DNA from: Microcella daejeonensis
GTDB taxonomy: Bacteria; Actinomycetota; Actinomycetes; Actinomycetales; Microbacteriaceae
Length of the DNA stretch: 64,000 nucleotides
NCBI RefSeq assembly: GCF_026625045.1
Contig: NZ_CP113089.1
Span: 1,302,001-1,366,000 of the forward strand
Direction: 5' to 3'
Numbering within the stretch: the first letter of the stretch is position 1; each line of letters opens with the position of its first letter. Under the pieces are notes generated by a model that searched no databases, was not told the origin of the DNA, and worked only from the letters and a program-made list of their open reading frames with translations. Position numbers and translations under genes: made by a program. Below are positions 52,446 to 64,000 of this stretch, piece by piece.

Positions 52446-54560
52446 GTGGCACAGGACGTGCTGACCGACCTGAACAAGGTCCGCAACATCGGCATCATGG
52501 CGCACATCGACGCCGGCAAGACCACCACGACCGAGCGCATCCTGTTCTACACGGGGATCACGCACAAGATCGGCGAGGTCCACGACGGCGCCGCCACGAT
52601 GGACTGGATGGCGCAGGAGCAGGAGCGCGGCATCACGATCACGTCGGCCGCGACGACCTGCTTCTGGAACAAGCACCAGATCAACATCATCGACACCCCC
52701 GGCCACGTCGACTTCACCGTCGAGGTCGAGCGCTCGCTCCGCGTCCTCGACGGCGCCGTCGCGGTCTTCGACGGCAAGGAGGGCGTCGAGCCCCAGTCCG
52801 AGACCGTCTGGCGTCAGGCCGACAAGTACGACGTGCCCCGCATCTGCTTCGTCAACAAGATGGACAAGCTCGGCGCCGACTTCTACTTCACGGTCGAGAC
52901 GATCGTCAAGCGCCTCGGCGCCCGCCCGCTGGTCATCCAGCTGCCGATCGGCTTCGAGAACACCTTCGAGGGCGTCGTCGACCTGGTCGAGATGCGCGCG
53001 CTCACGTGGCGCGGCGACTCCAAGGGTGACGTCAAGATGGGCGCCCAGTACGAGGTCGAGGAGATCCCGGCCGACCTGGCCGAGAAGGCCGCCGAGTACC
53101 GGCAGGCCCTGCTCGAGACCGTCGCCGAGAGCGACGACGCGCTGCTCGAGAAGTTCTTCGGCGGCGAGGAGCTCACCACGGCCGAGATCAAGGGCGCCAT
53201 CCGCAAGATGACGATCAACTCCGAGATCTACCCCGTGCTCTGCGGCTCGGCGTTCAAGAACCGCGGCGTGCAGCCCATGCTCGACGCGGTCGTGGACTAC
53301 CTGCCCAGCCCGCTCGACGTGCCGCCGACGGTCGCGCACGACCCCCGCGACGAGGAGAAGGAGATCGAGCGCCGCCCCGACTCCTCCGAGCCCTTCGCGG
53401 CCCTCGCGTTCAAGGTCGCCGTGCACCCGTTCTTCGGTCGCCTCACCTACGTGCGCGTCTACTCCGGCAAGATCGACTCCGGCGCCCAGGTCATCAACTC
53501 GACCAAGGGCAAGAAGGAGCGCATCGGCAAGATCTTCCAGATGCACGCCAACAAGGAGAACCCGGTCGACAGCGTCACCGCCGGTCACATCTACGCCGTC
53601 ATCGGCCTCAAGGACACCACGACGGGCGACACGCTGTGCGACCCGAACGAGCAGGTCGTCCTCGAGTCGATGACCTTCCCCGAGCCCGTCATCGAGGTCG
53701 CCATCGAGCCGAAGACGAAGGCCGACCAGGAGAAGCTCGGCACGGCCATCCAGAAGCTGGCCGAGGAGGACCCGACGTTCCGCACGGAGCAGAACCAGGA
53801 GACCGGTCAGACGGTCATCAAGGGAATGGGCGAGCTCCACCTCGACATCCTGGTCGACCGCATGAAGCGCGAGTTCAACGTCGAGGCCAACGTCGGCAAG
53901 CCCCAGGTGGCCTACCGCGAGACCCTCAAGAAGACGATCGAGAAGTTCGACTTCACCCACAAGAAGCAGACCGGTGGGTCGGGCCAGTTCGCGAAGATCC
54001 AGATCCGCCTCGAGCCCCTCGAGGTCACGCCCGAGACGAGCTACGAGTTCGTCAACGCCGTCACCGGTGGTCGCGTTCCGCGCGAGTACATCCCCTCGGT
54101 CGACGCGGGCATCCAGGACGCGATGCAGGTCGGCGTTCTCGCCGGCTTCCCGACGGTGGGCGTCAAGGCGACGCTCCTCGACGGCGCGGCGCACGACGTC
54201 GACTCCTCGGAGATGGCGTTCAAGATCGCCGGCTCGATGGCCTACAAGGAGGCCGCTCGCAAGGCGACCCCCGTGCTCCTCGAGCCGCTCATGGCGGTCG
54301 AGGTGCGCACCCCCGAGGAGTACATGGGCGACGTCATCGGCGACCTGAACTCCCGTCGTGGGCAGATCCAGTCGATGGAGGATGCGACCGGCGTCAAGGT
54401 CGTCCGCGCCCTCGTCCCGCTGTCGGAGATGTTCGGCTACGTCGGCGACCTGCGGTCGAAGACCTCGGGCCGCGCCGTCTACTCGATGACCTTCGACAGC
54501 TACGCCGAGGTCCCGAAGGCCGTCGCCGACGAGATCGTCCAGAAGAGCAAGGGCGAGTAG
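52446..54560 (+). CDS. fusA: Elongation factor G
   Basis: 704 residues, full-length translocation GTPase. G1 [12 protein letters not shown] near residue 20, switch I/G2 RGITITSA, G3 DTPGHVDF, G4 NKMDKL, followed by domains II-V (domain [17 protein letters not shown]). GTG start with a CGGAGGAA site. Third gene of the str operon. Confidence 0.98.
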   Translation: MAQDVLTDLNKVRNIGIMAHIDAGKTTTTERILFYTGITHKIGEVHDGAATMDWMAQEQERGITITSAATTCFWNKHQINIIDTPGHVDFTVEVERSLRVLDGAVAVFDGKEGVEPQSETVWRQADKYDVPRICFVNKMDKLGADFYFTVETIVKRLGARPLVIQLPIGFENTFEGVVDLVEMRALTWRGDSKGDVKMGAQYEVEEIPADLAEKAAEYRQALLETVAESDDALLEKFFGGEELTTAEIKGAIRKMTINSEIYPVLCGSAFKNRGVQPMLDAVVDYLPSPLDVPPTVAHDPRDEEKEIERRPDSSEPFAALAFKVAVHPFFGRLTYVRVYSGKIDSGAQVINSTKGKKERIGKIFQMHANKENPVDSVTAGHIYAVIGLKDTTTGDTLCDPNEQVVLESMTFPEPVIEVAIEPKTKADQEKLGTAIQKLAEEDPTFRTEQNQETGQTVIKGMGELHLDILVDRMKREFNVEANVGKPQVAYRETLKKTIEKFDFTHKKQTGGSGQFAKIQIRLEPLEVTPETSYEFVNAVTGGRVPREYIPSVDAGIQDAMQVGVLAGFPTVGVKATLLDGAAHDVDSSEMAFKIAGSMAYKEAARKATPVLLEPLMAVEVRTPEEYMGDVIGDLNSRRGQIQSMEDATGVKVVRALVPLSEMFGYVGDLRSKTSGRAVYSMTFDSYAEVPKAVADEIVQKSKGE

Positions 54561-54593
54561 ACACTCACCCTGCGGTGCTCCCGTGAGCATCGC

Positions 54594-54599
54594 TACGAT
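54594..54599 (+). promoter_or_regulatory. Possible -10 of an internal tuf promoter
   Basis: TACGAT in the 110-bp fusA-tuf gap; the matching -35 (TGCGGT, 17 bp upstream) is weak. Extra tuf transcription is common, so this is plausible but unproven. Confidence 0.3.
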
Positions 54600-54670
54600 G
54601 AATACACACCCAACAGCAGAGCGTCCGAGACCGTCGGATGCTGGCAACCGAGTCCTGAGGAGGACCCACA

Positions 54671-55864
<1,194 letters not shown>

Positions 55865-55886
55865 TCACTGCTGCATCCCGTACCGC

Positions 55887-55911
55887 GGGGGTCGAGCTTC
55901 TGCTCGGCCCC
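55887..55911 (+). terminator. tuf terminator
   Basis: GGGGTCGAGC-TTCT-GCTCGGCCCC, 10-bp stem with one G-T pair, followed by TTCGGTCGTTAAT, 23 bp after the tuf stop. Confidence 0.75.
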
Positions 55912-56035
55912 TTCGGTCGTTAATGGGGGCGGTCGCGCACGGGCGGCGGTCCGCGCGTCTGCCGATCCCCTCGGGGGTGGATGCCCGCCGCGGGTGTAGC
56001 GTCACCACCACATCCCGGCTCGCGAGGAGGCGCCC

Positions 56036-56551
56036 ATGCCCGGCCCCGTCTCCGCCGCTGCCGCCGCGCCCGTCCCCGACTCCGCCGGGGCCGACCGGGG
56101 CGGCCCCGCCTCCGCCGGGGCGGCGGCGCGTCGGGCCGTGCTGATCGTCCTGCTGACCGCACTGCTCTCGGCCGCGGCCTTCGCGGCGCTCGCCATCCCG
56201 AGCTCCACCGAGCCCGGGCAGGTTCTGCAGTCGGCCGTCGGCCTCCTGCTCGGGTTCACCGGCATCGCTCTCGCGCTCCTGACGCTGCTCTCGATCGTGG
56301 TCTCCATCCGGCTGCGCCGCCGGAGCCGCCGGCGGCGCGTCATCGCGCTCCTCCTCTGCGCGCTGCTCTCCGCGATCATCGACGCGGCGCTCGTCGTCGG
56401 GCTGTCGAGCGCTGCCGAGGGCTGGGGCAGCCTCATCAGCGGGATCGCCCTCGCGTCGGCGGGCGTCTTCGTGCTCGCGGCCTCGGCGAGCATCCTGCTC
56501 CTCGAGCTCGCCCCGCGAGCGAGCTCCCGTGCGGAGCCGGGCCCACGCTAG
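56036..56551 (+). CDS. Small hypothetical membrane protein
   Basis: 171 residues, unknown family. Ala/Pro-rich N-terminus, then four hydrophobic helices: VLIVLLTALLSAAAFAALAI, LQSAVGLLLGFTGIALALLTLLSIVV, RVIALLLCALLSAIIDAALVV and GIALASAGVFVLAASASILLL. A basic loop RLRRRSRRRR lies between helices 2 and 3. ATG start with GCGAGGAGG upstream. It sits alone between tuf and the S10 operon; the opposite strand is also open but has shadow composition. Confidence 0.65.
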   Translation: MPGPVSAAAAAPVPDSAGADRGGPASAGAAARRAVLIVLLTALLSAAAFAALAIPSSTEPGQVLQSAVGLLLGFTGIALALLTLLSIVVSIRLRRRSRRRRVIALLLCALLSAIIDAALVVGLSSAAEGWGSLISGIALASAGVFVLAASASILLLELAPRASSRAEPGPR

Positions 56552-56562
56552 TGCCCGGAACT

Positions 56563-56579
56563 CCGGGCGACACGCCCGG
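56563..56579 (+). terminator. Short hairpin after the small membrane protein gene
   Basis: CCGGGCG-ACA-CGCCCGG, 7-bp stem, 11 bp after the stop and immediately before the S10 promoter; no T-run. Confidence 0.45.
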
Positions 56580-56580
56580 C

Positions 56581-56609
56581 TTGCAGGCAATGCCGGGGTG
56601 TGGCAGACT
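56581..56609 (+). promoter_or_regulatory. Candidate S10 operon promoter
   Basis: TTGCAG (56581-56586), 17-bp spacer, CAGACT (56604-56609). The same CAGACT -10 is used by two leaderless genes in this window. Predicted leader is about 365 nt. Confidence 0.55.
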
Positions 56610-56981
56610 CTTCTAGTTCCACACGCCGAGCCTACGCGCGCGGCTCACTGCCAGGCAGTGCATAGGACGAGTGATTCGCAGGTGCGGGTCGCGATGAGCC
56701 TAGGCCGCAGGTAGCAGAACGCAGTTTCAACTGACAACCCCCCTCCAGAGCAATGGCGTACGCCTGCGCGCTGGGGGTCCTGGCACGGGCGACACGCCCG
56801 AGCGCGGGGGTCGGTGACATGCGGAGATCGGATCGGCTCCCCGCGGGCATGCCTCAGGCGTGCGAGCAGGAGATCGGTACGGCCGCCGTTTGACAGAAGA
56901 ACAGTGGTGCGACAGCGAGAGCGCTCCGCGCACGATGGGCCCGACAGGGTGCATCACGTCCAATAAGGAAGAGAGTTGAGC
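56610..56981 (+). other. Long S10 operon leader
   Basis: About 370 bases without a gene between the candidate promoter and rpsJ. It is rich in potential stems, including GGGCG-ACAC-GCCC near 56785-56800. In E. coli the S10 leader mediates L4 control; no sequence match to that leader was seen, so any role here is inference. Confidence 0.4.
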
Positions 56982-57290
56982 ATGGCGGGACAGAAGATCC
57001 GCATCCGGCTTAAGTCGTACGACCACGCAGGTCTCGATGCATCGGCGCGCAAGATCGTCGACACCGTTACTCGTGCGGGTGCCACCGTGGTCGGCCCCGT
57101 GCCGCTGCCGACGGAGAAGAACGTGGTCGCCGTGATCCGTTCGCCCCACAAGTACAAGGACAGCCGCGAGCACTTCGAGAAGCGCACCCACAAGCGGCTC
57201 ATCGACATCATCGACCCGACGCCGAAGGCCGTCGACTCGCTCATGCGACTCGACCTCCCCGCCGACGTCAACATCGAGATCAAGCTCTAA
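56982..57290 (+). CDS. rpsJ: 30S ribosomal protein S10
   Basis: 102 residues, complete uS10 ([15 protein letters not shown]). First gene of the S10 operon; also the NusE subunit of antitermination complexes. ATG chosen over the TTG two codons upstream to give the conserved N-terminus. Confidence 0.97.
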   Translation: MAGQKIRIRLKSYDHAGLDASARKIVDTVTRAGATVVGPVPLPTEKNVVAVIRSPHKYKDSREHFEKRTHKRLIDIIDPTPKAVDSLMRLDLPADVNIEIKL

Positions 57291-57300
57291 GGAACCCCGA

Positions 57301-57951
57301 ATGTCTGTTACCAAGACGACCAAGGGTCTGCTGGGCACGAAGCTCGGCATGACGCAGGTGTGGGACGAGAACAACAAGCTCGTGCCCGTGACCGTCGTGG
57401 AGATCGCGCCCAACGTGGTCACCCAGGTCCGCACCCCCGAGATCGACGGCTACGCCGCCGTCCAGATCGCGTACGGCGCCATCGACCCGCGCAAGGTCAC
57501 GAAGCCCCTCACGGGCCACTTCGAGAAGGCCGGCTCCACGCCCCGCCGCCACCTCACCGAGGTGCGCACGGCCGACGCCGCCGAGTACACCCCTGGCCAG
57601 GAGATCGCTGTCGACATCTTCGAGGCCGGCCAGCTGGTCGACGTCGTCGGCACCAGCAAGGGCAAGGGCTTCGCCGGCGTCATGAAGCGTCACAACTTCA
57701 AGGGCGTCTCGGCCTCGCACGGTTCGCACCGCAACCACCGCAAGCCCGGCTCGATCGGCGCCTCGTCGACCCCCAGCCGCGTCTTCAAGGGCATGCGCAT
57801 GGCCGGTCGTATGGGTGGCGAGCGCGTCACCGTCATGAACCTGAAGGTCCACTCCGTCGACCTCGAGAAGGGCCTGCTGCTCGTCAAGGGCGCCGTGCCC
57901 GGCGCTCGTGGCCGTCTCGTGTTCGTCCGCAACGCCGTGAAGGGAGCGTAA
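57301..57951 (+). CDS. rplC: 50S ribosomal protein L3
   Basis: 216 residues, complete uL3 ([46 protein letters not shown]). Early assembly protein near the peptidyl-transferase centre. Ten bases after rpsJ. Confidence 0.97.
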   Translation: MSVTKTTKGLLGTKLGMTQVWDENNKLVPVTVVEIAPNVVTQVRTPEIDGYAAVQIAYGAIDPRKVTKPLTGHFEKAGSTPRRHLTEVRTADAAEYTPGQEIAVDIFEAGQLVDVVGTSKGKGFAGVMKRHNFKGVSASHGSHRNHRKPGSIGASSTPSRVFKGMRMAGRMGGERVTVMNLKVHSVDLEKGLLLVKGAVPGARGRLVFVRNAVKGA

Positions 57952-57956
57952 GCGCC

Positions 57957-58604
57957 ATGGCCACCTCGCTCGACGTACTCGACGCCGCCGGCAAGAAGAC
58001 CGGTTCGGTCGACCTGCCCTCGGCCGTCTTCGACGTTCAGACCAACGTGCCGCTGCTGCACCAGGTCGTCGTCGCCCAGCTCGCCGCCGCCCGCCAGGGA
58101 ACTCACAAGACCAAGGGTCGTGGCGAGGTCTCCGGTGCCGGTCGCAAGCCGTTCAAGCAGAAGGGAACCGGTCGCGCTCGTCAGGGCTCGATCCGCGCCC
58201 CCCAGATGACCGGTGGTGGCATCGTCCACGGGCCCGTGCCGCGCAGCTACGCGCAGCGCACCCCCAAGAAGATGATCGCCGCTGCTCTTCTCGGCGCCCT
58301 CTCCGACCGCGCGCGGGGCGACCGCCTCCACGTGGTCGAGGGCTTCGGCGTCGACGCGCCCTCGACGAAGGCCGCCGCCTCCGTCATCGCCACCCTCACC
58401 TCGGGCCGCAACGTGCTCGTCGTGATCGAGCGCGATGACGAGCTCAGCCTCAAGAGCGTGCGCAACCTCAAGAACCTGCACGTCATCAACCCCGACCAGC
58501 TCAACGCGTACGACGTGCTGGTCAGCGACGACATCGTGTTCGTCAAGGGCGCCTACGAGGCGTTCGTGGCGAGCAAGACGAACAAGGAAGAGGCCGGCGA
58601 ATGA
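57957..58604 (+). CDS. rplD: 50S ribosomal protein L4
   Basis: 215 residues, complete uL4. The extended loop [30 protein letters not shown] reaches the exit tunnel. In E. coli L4 represses its own operon; unknown here. It overlaps rplW by four bases. Confidence 0.97.
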   Translation: MATSLDVLDAAGKKTGSVDLPSAVFDVQTNVPLLHQVVVAQLAAARQGTHKTKGRGEVSGAGRKPFKQKGTGRARQGSIRAPQMTGGGIVHGPVPRSYAQRTPKKMIAAALLGALSDRARGDRLHVVEGFGVDAPSTKAAASVIATLTSGRNVLVVIERDDELSLKSVRNLKNLHVINPDQLNAYDVLVSDDIVFVKGAYEAFVASKTNKEEAGE

Positions 58605-58912
58605 GCATCCACGCTGTCTCCCAGAACAAGGACCCGCGCGACATCATCATCGCGCCCGTCGTCAGCGAGAAGAGCTACACGCTCATCGACGACGGCAAGT
58701 ACACGTTCCTGGTCGACCCCCGCGCCAACAAGACCGAGATCAAGCTCGCCATCGAGAAGATCTTCAACGTCAAGGTGGCCTCGATCAACACCCTCAACCG
58801 CCCCGGCAAGACCCGCCGCACCCGCTTCGGCCTCGGCAAGCGCAAGGACACCAAGCGCGCCATCGTCACGCTGAAGTCGGGCACCATCGACATCTTCACG
58901 GCCGTCGGCTAG
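58601..58912 (+). CDS. rplW: 50S ribosomal protein L23
   Basis: 103 residues, complete uL23 ([25 protein letters not shown]). It lies at the tunnel exit where trigger factor and SRP dock. ATGA overlap with rplD. Confidence 0.97.
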   Translation: MSIHAVSQNKDPRDIIIAPVVSEKSYTLIDDGKYTFLVDPRANKTEIKLAIEKIFNVKVASINTLNRPGKTRRTRFGLGKRKDTKRAIVTLKSGTIDIFTAVG

Positions 58913-58931
58913 GGATCGAAGGAATAACGAC

Positions 58932-59768
<837 letters not shown>

Positions 59769-59783
59769 TAGGAGTCGAGAAGA

Positions 59784-60065
59784 ATGCCTCGCAGTCTCAA
59801 GAAGGGCCCGTTCGTCGACGACCACCTGCTCCGCAAGGTCGTCACCCAGAACGAGGCCAGCACCAAGAACGTCATCAAGACCTGGTCGCGCCGCTCGATG
59901 ATCATCCCGGCCATGCTCGGGCACACCATCGCCGTGCACGACGGTCGCAAGCACATCCCCGTGTTCGTGACCGAGACCATGGTCGGGCACAAGCTCGGCG
60001 AGTTCGCGCCCACCCGCACCTTCCGCGGCCACGAGAAGGACGACAAGAAGGGTCGCCGCCGCTAA
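59784..60065 (+). CDS. rpsS: 30S ribosomal protein S19
   Basis: 93 residues, complete uS19 ([48 protein letters not shown]). Confidence 0.98.
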   Translation: MPRSLKKGPFVDDHLLRKVVTQNEASTKNVIKTWSRRSMIIPAMLGHTIAVHDGRKHIPVFVTETMVGHKLGEFAPTRTFRGHEKDDKKGRRR

Positions 60066-60089
60066 CGCGGTGGCGGAAGGAGGAGAGAA

Positions 60090-60488
60090 ATGGTGGAGTC
60101 GATCGCACGCGTGCGTCACATCCGCGTCACCCCCCAGAAGGCCCGTCGCGTCGTCGCCCTGATCCGCGGCAAGCAGGCCCTCGAGGCCCTGGCCATCCTG
60201 AAGTTCGCGCCCCAGAGCGCGAGCGAGCCCGTGGGCAAGCTCGTCGCCGCGGCCATCGCCAACGCGCGGGTCAAGGCCGACGCCTCGAACACCTTCCTCG
60301 ACGAGCAGGACCTCTACGTGTCCCGCGCGTTCGTCGACGAGGGCACGACCCTGAAGCGGTTCCAGCCGCGCGCTCAGGGCCGGGCGTTCGCGATCAAGAA
60401 GCGCACCAGCCACATCACCGTCGTGCTCGCCACGCCGGATGAGGTCGCTGCCGCGAGCTCGAGCACCAAGAAGAAGGCGAGCAAGTAG
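60090..60488 (+). CDS. rplV: 50S ribosomal protein L22
   Basis: 132 residues, complete uL22 ([23 protein letters not shown]) with the tunnel loop intact ([22 protein letters not shown]) and a short Lys/Ser tail. Strong GGAAGGAGGAG site. Confidence 0.97.
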   Translation: MVESIARVRHIRVTPQKARRVVALIRGKQALEALAILKFAPQSASEPVGKLVAAAIANARVKADASNTFLDEQDLYVSRAFVDEGTTLKRFQPRAQGRAFAIKKRTSHITVVLATPDEVAAASSSTKKKASK

Positions 60489-60490
60489 AC

Positions 60491-61264
60491 ATGGGTCAGA
60501 AAGTCAACCCGTACGGTTTCCGTCTCGGCATCACCACCGACCACGTGTCGCGCTGGTTCTCCGACTCGACGAAGCCCGGCCAGCGGTACTCCGACTACGT
60601 GGCGGAGGACGTCAAGATCCGTCGGATGCTCACCACGAGCCTCGACCGTGCCGGCGTCGCCCGCATCGAGATCGAGCGCACCCGTGACCGGGTCCGCGTC
60701 GACATCCACACCGCCCGCCCGGGCATCGTGATCGGTCGCCGCGGCGCCGAGGCCGAGCGCATCCGCACCGACCTCGAGAAGCTCACCGCGAAGCAGATCC
60801 AGCTGAACATCCTCGAGGTCAAGAACCCCGAGGCCGAGGCTCAGCTCGTCGCGCAGGGCGTCGCCGAGCAGCTCAGCGCCCGCGTGGCCTTCCGCCGCGC
60901 GATGCGCAAGGGGCTGCAGGGTGCGCAGCGCGCCGGCGCCAAGGGCGTCCGCATCCAGGTCTCCGGCCGCCTCGGCGGCGCCGAGATGAGCCGCTCGGAG
61001 TTCTACCGCGAGGGTCGTGTGCCGCTGCACACCCTTCGCGCGAACATCGACTACGGCTTCTACGAGGCGAAGACCACCTTCGGCCGCATCGGCGTGAAGG
61101 TCTGGATCTACAAGGGCGACATCACCAACAAGGAACTCGCTCGCGAGCAGGCGAACCAGAAGTCGTCGCGCCCCGAGCGACGTGACTCGGACCGCGGTCC
61201 CCGTCGCGGCACCGGCCGTCCGGCCGAGGCCACGGCGCCCGTCGCGGCCGGAGCGGAAGGCTAA
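60491..61264 (+). CDS. rpsC: 30S ribosomal protein S3
   Basis: 257 residues, complete uS3: [16 protein letters not shown] domain ([16 protein letters not shown]) and the C-terminal domain, then a basic Arg/Ala tail of about 40 residues common in actinobacteria. Confidence 0.97.
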   Translation: MGQKVNPYGFRLGITTDHVSRWFSDSTKPGQRYSDYVAEDVKIRRMLTTSLDRAGVARIEIERTRDRVRVDIHTARPGIVIGRRGAEAERIRTDLEKLTAKQIQLNILEVKNPEAEAQLVAQGVAEQLSARVAFRRAMRKGLQGAQRAGAKGVRIQVSGRLGGAEMSRSEFYREGRVPLHTLRANIDYGFYEAKTTFGRIGVKVWIYKGDITNKELAREQANQKSSRPERRDSDRGPRRGTGRPAEATAPVAAGAEG

Positions 61265-61269
61265 GGAAC

Positions 61270-61689
61270 ATGCTGATTCCCCGCAAGGTCAAGTACCGCA
61301 AGCAGCACCACCCCAAGCGGAGTGGGCACGCGACCGGTGGAACCGAGGTCTCGTTCGGCGAGTTCGGCATCCAGGCCATCACCCCCGCGTACGTGACGAA
61401 CCGCCAGATCGAGGCAGCTCGTATCGCGATGACCCGTCACATCAAGCGCGGCGGCAAGGTCTGGATCAACATCTACCCCGACCGTCCGCTCACCAAGAAG
61501 CCGGCCGAGACCCGCATGGGTTCCGGTAAGGGCTCGCCCGAGTGGTGGGTCGCCAACGTCAAGCCGGGACGCGTCCTCTTCGAGGTCGCGGGCGTCAACG
61601 AGGAACTCGCTCGTGAGGCCATGACCCGTGCAATCCACAAGCTGCCCCTCAAGGCACGCATCATCAAGCGCGAGGGAGGCGACGCGTAA
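61270..61689 (+). CDS. rplP: 50S ribosomal protein L16
   Basis: 139 residues, complete uL16 ([37 protein letters not shown]). The TAA overlaps the rpmC ATG. Confidence 0.98.
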   Translation: MLIPRKVKYRKQHHPKRSGHATGGTEVSFGEFGIQAITPAYVTNRQIEAARIAMTRHIKRGGKVWINIYPDRPLTKKPAETRMGSGKGSPEWWVANVKPGRVLFEVAGVNEELAREAMTRAIHKLPLKARIIKREGGDA

Positions 61690-62009
61690 TGGCGATCGGA
61701 TCCAAGGAGCTGGCACCCGCCGAGCTCGACACCTTCGAGGACGAGCGCCTCATCGACGAGCTCAAGAAGGCCAAGGAGGAGCTGTTCAACCTGCGCTTCC
61801 AGGCCGCGACCGGGCAGCTCGAGAGCCACGGCCGCGTGCGCGCCGTGAAGCGCGACATCGCTCGCATCTACACGGTCATCCGCGAGCGCGAGCTGGGCAT
61901 CCGGGCCACGCCCGCCCCCATCGAGGCGCCCGTCAAGGCGACCAAGAAGTCGGCGAAGAAGGCCGAGGCCGAGAAGGCCGACGCCGCCGAGACCGAGGAG
62001 AAGAACTGA
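61689..62009 (+). CDS. rpmC: 50S ribosomal protein L29 with C-terminal extension
   Basis: 106 residues. The normal uL29 core ([47 protein letters not shown]) is followed by about 35 extra residues rich in Ala/Lys/Glu ([20 protein letters not shown]). Such charged tails occur in related actinobacteria. It overlaps both neighbours. Confidence 0.95.
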   Translation: MAIGSKELAPAELDTFEDERLIDELKKAKEELFNLRFQAATGQLESHGRVRAVKRDIARIYTVIRERELGIRATPAPIEAPVKATKKSAKKAEAEKADAAETEEKN

Positions 62010-62329
62010 TGGCTACGGCTGAGAAGAAGACCGCTGCCGGCCACGAGTCGGCCGCGCACGACGTTCGCGACGCCGAGGCCCGCGGGTACCGCAAGGCCCG
62101 TCGCGGCTACGTCACCAGCGACAAGATGGAGAAGACCATCGTCGTCGAGGTGGAGGACCGCGTGAAGCACCCGCTCTACGGCAAGGTCATCCGTCGCACC
62201 TCGAAGGTCAAGGTCCACGACGAGCAGAACAGCGCCGGCATCGGCGACCTGGTGCTCATCTCCGAGACCCGCCCCCTGTCCGCCACGAAGCGCTGGCGCC
62301 TCGTCGAGATCCTCGAGAAGGCCAAGTAG
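62009..62329 (+). CDS. rpsQ: 30S ribosomal protein S17
   Basis: 106 residues. uS17 core from [21 protein letters not shown] to [13 protein letters not shown], with about 25 extra N-terminal residues ([19 protein letters not shown]). ATG overlaps the rpmC stop (TGATG), which fixes the start. Confidence 0.96.
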   Translation: MATAEKKTAAGHESAAHDVRDAEARGYRKARRGYVTSDKMEKTIVVEVEDRVKHPLYGKVIRRTSKVKVHDEQNSAGIGDLVLISETRPLSATKRWRLVEILEKAK

Positions 62330-62361
62330 GCCCCGGCCTGCTTGACCTTAAGGAGTAGCAA

Positions 62362-62730
62362 ATGCTGCAGCAAGAATCCCGCGTCAAGGTCGCCGACAAC
62401 ACCGGCGCCAAGGAGCTGCTCACCATCCGTGTGCTCGGCGGCTCCGGCCGTCGTTACGCCGGCCTGGGCGACATCATCGTCGCCACGGTGAAGGACGCCA
62501 TCCCCGGTGGCAACGTCAAGAAGGGCGACGTCGTCAAGGCGGTCATCGTCCGCACCGTGAAGCAGACCCGCCGTCCCGACGGCTCGTACATCAAGTTCGA
62601 CGAGAACGCCGCCGTCATCCTGAAGAACGACGGGGACCCCCGCGGTACCCGCATCTTCGGACCGGTCGGTCGTGAGCTTCGTGACAAGAAGTTCATGAAG
62701 ATCGTCTCCCTGGCCCCGGAGGTGCTGTAA
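62362..62730 (+). CDS. rplN: 50S ribosomal protein L14
   Basis: 122 residues, complete uL14 ([20 protein letters not shown]), 32 bp after rpsQ with a TAAGGAG site. Start of the spc part of the cluster. Confidence 0.98.
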   Translation: MLQQESRVKVADNTGAKELLTIRVLGGSGRRYAGLGDIIVATVKDAIPGGNVKKGDVVKAVIVRTVKQTRRPDGSYIKFDENAAVILKNDGDPRGTRIFGPVGRELRDKKFMKIVSLAPEVL

Positions 62731-62732
62731 CC

Positions 62733-63092
62733 ATGGCGAAGATCAAGAAGGGCGACCTCGTTCAGGTCATCACCGGCGCCACGCAGGCGCGCGGCGGCGA
62801 CCGCGGCAAGCAGGGTCGCGTTCTCGAGGTGATCGCGGAGAAGAACCGCATCATCGTCGAGGGCATCAACCTCGTCACCAAGCACGTGCGCGTCGGCCAG
62901 ACGCAGCGCGGCACGAAGACCGGTGGCATCGAGACCCACGAGGCGTCCATCCACGTGTCCAACGTGGCCGTGGTGGACCCCAAGACCAAGAAGCCGACGC
63001 GCGTCGGGCACCGTGAGGAGACCGTCGAGAAGGACGGCATCACCAAGACGGTGCGCGTGCGCTACGCCAAGAATTCGGGTGAGAAGCTCTAA
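62733..63092 (+). CDS. rplX: 50S ribosomal protein L24
   Basis: 119 residues, complete uL24 with the KOW motif [26 protein letters not shown]. The stop overlaps the rplE ATG by one base. Confidence 0.98.
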   Translation: MAKIKKGDLVQVITGATQARGGDRGKQGRVLEVIAEKNRIIVEGINLVTKHVRVGQTQRGTKTGGIETHEASIHVSNVAVVDPKTKKPTRVGHREETVEKDGITKTVRVRYAKNSGEKL

Positions 63093-63691
63093 TGACCGAC
63101 ACCGCTACCGCCACCGGCGAGGCGACGACCGCGAAGGTCCAGCCGCGTCTGAAGCAGAAGTACCGCGCCGACATCACGAAGGCGCTCACCGAGCAGTTCG
63201 GGTACACCAACCCGCACCAGGTTCCCGGTCTCGTGAAGATCGTCGTGAACACCGGTGTCGGCGAGGCCGCCCGCGACAGCAAGGTCATCGACGGCGCGAT
63301 CAAGGACCTCACCGCGATCACCGGCCAGAAGCCGCAGGTCACGAAGGCCCGCAAGTCGATCGCGCAGTTCAAGCTGCGCGAGGGGATGCCCATCGGCGCT
63401 CACGTCACCCTCCGCGGTGACCGCGCCTGGGAGTTCCTCGACCGCCTGCTCTCGCTCGCACTGCCGCGCATCCGCGACTTCCGCGGCCTGAGCGCCACGC
63501 AGTTCGACGGCAACGGCAACTACACCTTCGGTCTCCAGGAGCAGAGCGTCTTCCACGAGATCGACCAGGACAAGATCGACCGCGTGCGCGGCTTCGACAT
63601 CACCATCGTGACGACCGCGAAGACGGACGACGAGGGCCGCGCCCTGCTGCGCGCGCTCGGCTTCCCCTTCAAGTCGGCCGACGCCTCCTGA
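63092..63691 (+). CDS. rplE: 50S ribosomal protein L5
   Basis: 199 residues, complete uL5 ([31 protein letters not shown]), binding 5S rRNA. The next gene is rpsH, not rpsN. Confidence 0.98.
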   Translation: MTDTATATGEATTAKVQPRLKQKYRADITKALTEQFGYTNPHQVPGLVKIVVNTGVGEAARDSKVIDGAIKDLTAITGQKPQVTKARKSIAQFKLREGMPIGAHVTLRGDRAWEFLDRLLSLALPRIRDFRGLSATQFDGNGNYTFGLQEQSVFHEIDQDKIDRVRGFDITIVTTAKTDDEGRALLRALGFPFKSADAS

Positions 63692-63794
63692 CCGAGGCGA
63701 TCCACTCCACCCCGGCCCGACTCTCGGGCCCCGATCGGCTAGGTCCGTCCCCGTGTAACGGGTCCGGAAACCGGACGAGAACAGGAAAATCATC

Positions 63795-64000
63795 ATGACG
63801 ATGACAGATCCGGTCGCAGACATGCTGACCAGACTGCGCAACGCCAACTCGGCGTTCCACGAGACCGTGGCGATGCCGAGCTCCAAGCTCAAGAGCCACA
63901 TCGCCGAGATCCTCAAGCGCGAGGGCTACATCTCCGACTGGGCCGTCGAGGACGCCCGCGTCGGTTCGACGTTGACGCTGTCGCTCAAGTACGGCCCGAA
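63795..64000 (+). CDS. rpsH: 30S ribosomal protein S8, 3' end beyond window
   Basis: First 68 codons of uS8 ([46 protein letters not shown]), cut by the window edge. The 103-bp gap before it holds a GTCCGG-AAA-CCGGAC stem and an ACAGGA site but no S14 gene. Confidence 0.96.
   Translation, partial: MTMTDPVADMLTRLRNANSAFHETVAMPSSKLKSHIAEILKREGYISDWAVEDARVGSTLTLSLKYGP

Noticed and set aside
55865..56590. Minus-strand frame opposite the small membrane protein
   Set aside because: Glu/Arg/Ala-rich shadow. The plus-strand frame has four clean hydrophobic helices and a ribosome-binding site.

Overview
The window is chromosomal DNA of a high-GC Gram-positive bacterium. Codon use, GTG/TTG starts, leaderless promoters and the sequences of RpoB, RpoC, EF-Tu and the ribosomal proteins point to an actinobacterium, most likely family Microbacteriaceae (inferred by eye, no database search). 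No rRNA, tRNA, CRISPR array, transposase or prophage was seen.

Layout. (1) 1-8.3 kb: housekeeping and small enzymes on both strands (DEAD-box helicase, methyltransferase, DUF1684, SRPBCC protein, ComB-like protein, DUF427, SprT-like protease, sugar dehydrogenase lipoprotein, truncated globin, spermidine synthase-like protein). Five of these genes appear to be leaderless. (2) 8.3-16.0 kb: rpoB-rpoC with its own promoter, a leader hairpin and a terminator. (3) 16.0-36.7 kb: a compact WXG100 / FtsK-SpoIIIE (type VII-like) secretion locus and the most unusual part of the window. It has one EssC-like ATPase with an FHA domain, an RDD-FHA membrane protein, three WXG100-like proteins, two LXG-like proteins with a central hydrophobic hairpin, two pairs of small proteins, and ten four-helix membrane proteins. 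Seven of those ten form a head-to-tail array of close paralogues. Four transcription units here share a palindrome, (A/G)TGGGGA-N4-TCCCCAT, placed 23-24 bp upstream of a TANNNT -10 box, which suggests one locus-specific regulator. (4) 36.8-49.9 kb: a type IV pilus locus: pilB-pilT-pilC, then major pilin pilA, then three minor-pilin-like genes, prepilin peptidase pilD and pilM-pilN-pilO. The pilB and pilA promoters share their own sequence motif. (5) 49.9-51.1 kb: a membrane protein with a long disordered N-terminus. (6) 51.2-55.9 kb: str operon rpsL-rpsG-fusA-tuf. (7) 56.0-64 kb: a small membrane protein, then the S10/spc ribosomal operon from rpsJ to the start of rpsH.

How the parts fit. The type VII-like region reads as two parallel modules, A at 24.2-32.5 kb and B at 32.5-36.7 kb. 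Both follow the same order: WXG100-like protein(s), LXG-like protein, small protein 1, small protein 2, four-TM protein. In module A the last gene is amplified sevenfold. A pseudogene scrap between copies 1 and 2 and a broken tail on copy 7 record how the array was built. Several genes in the locus, and pilB/pilT, are joined by very short ORFs that overlap both neighbours by four bases (ATGA/GTGA), which suggests translational coupling.
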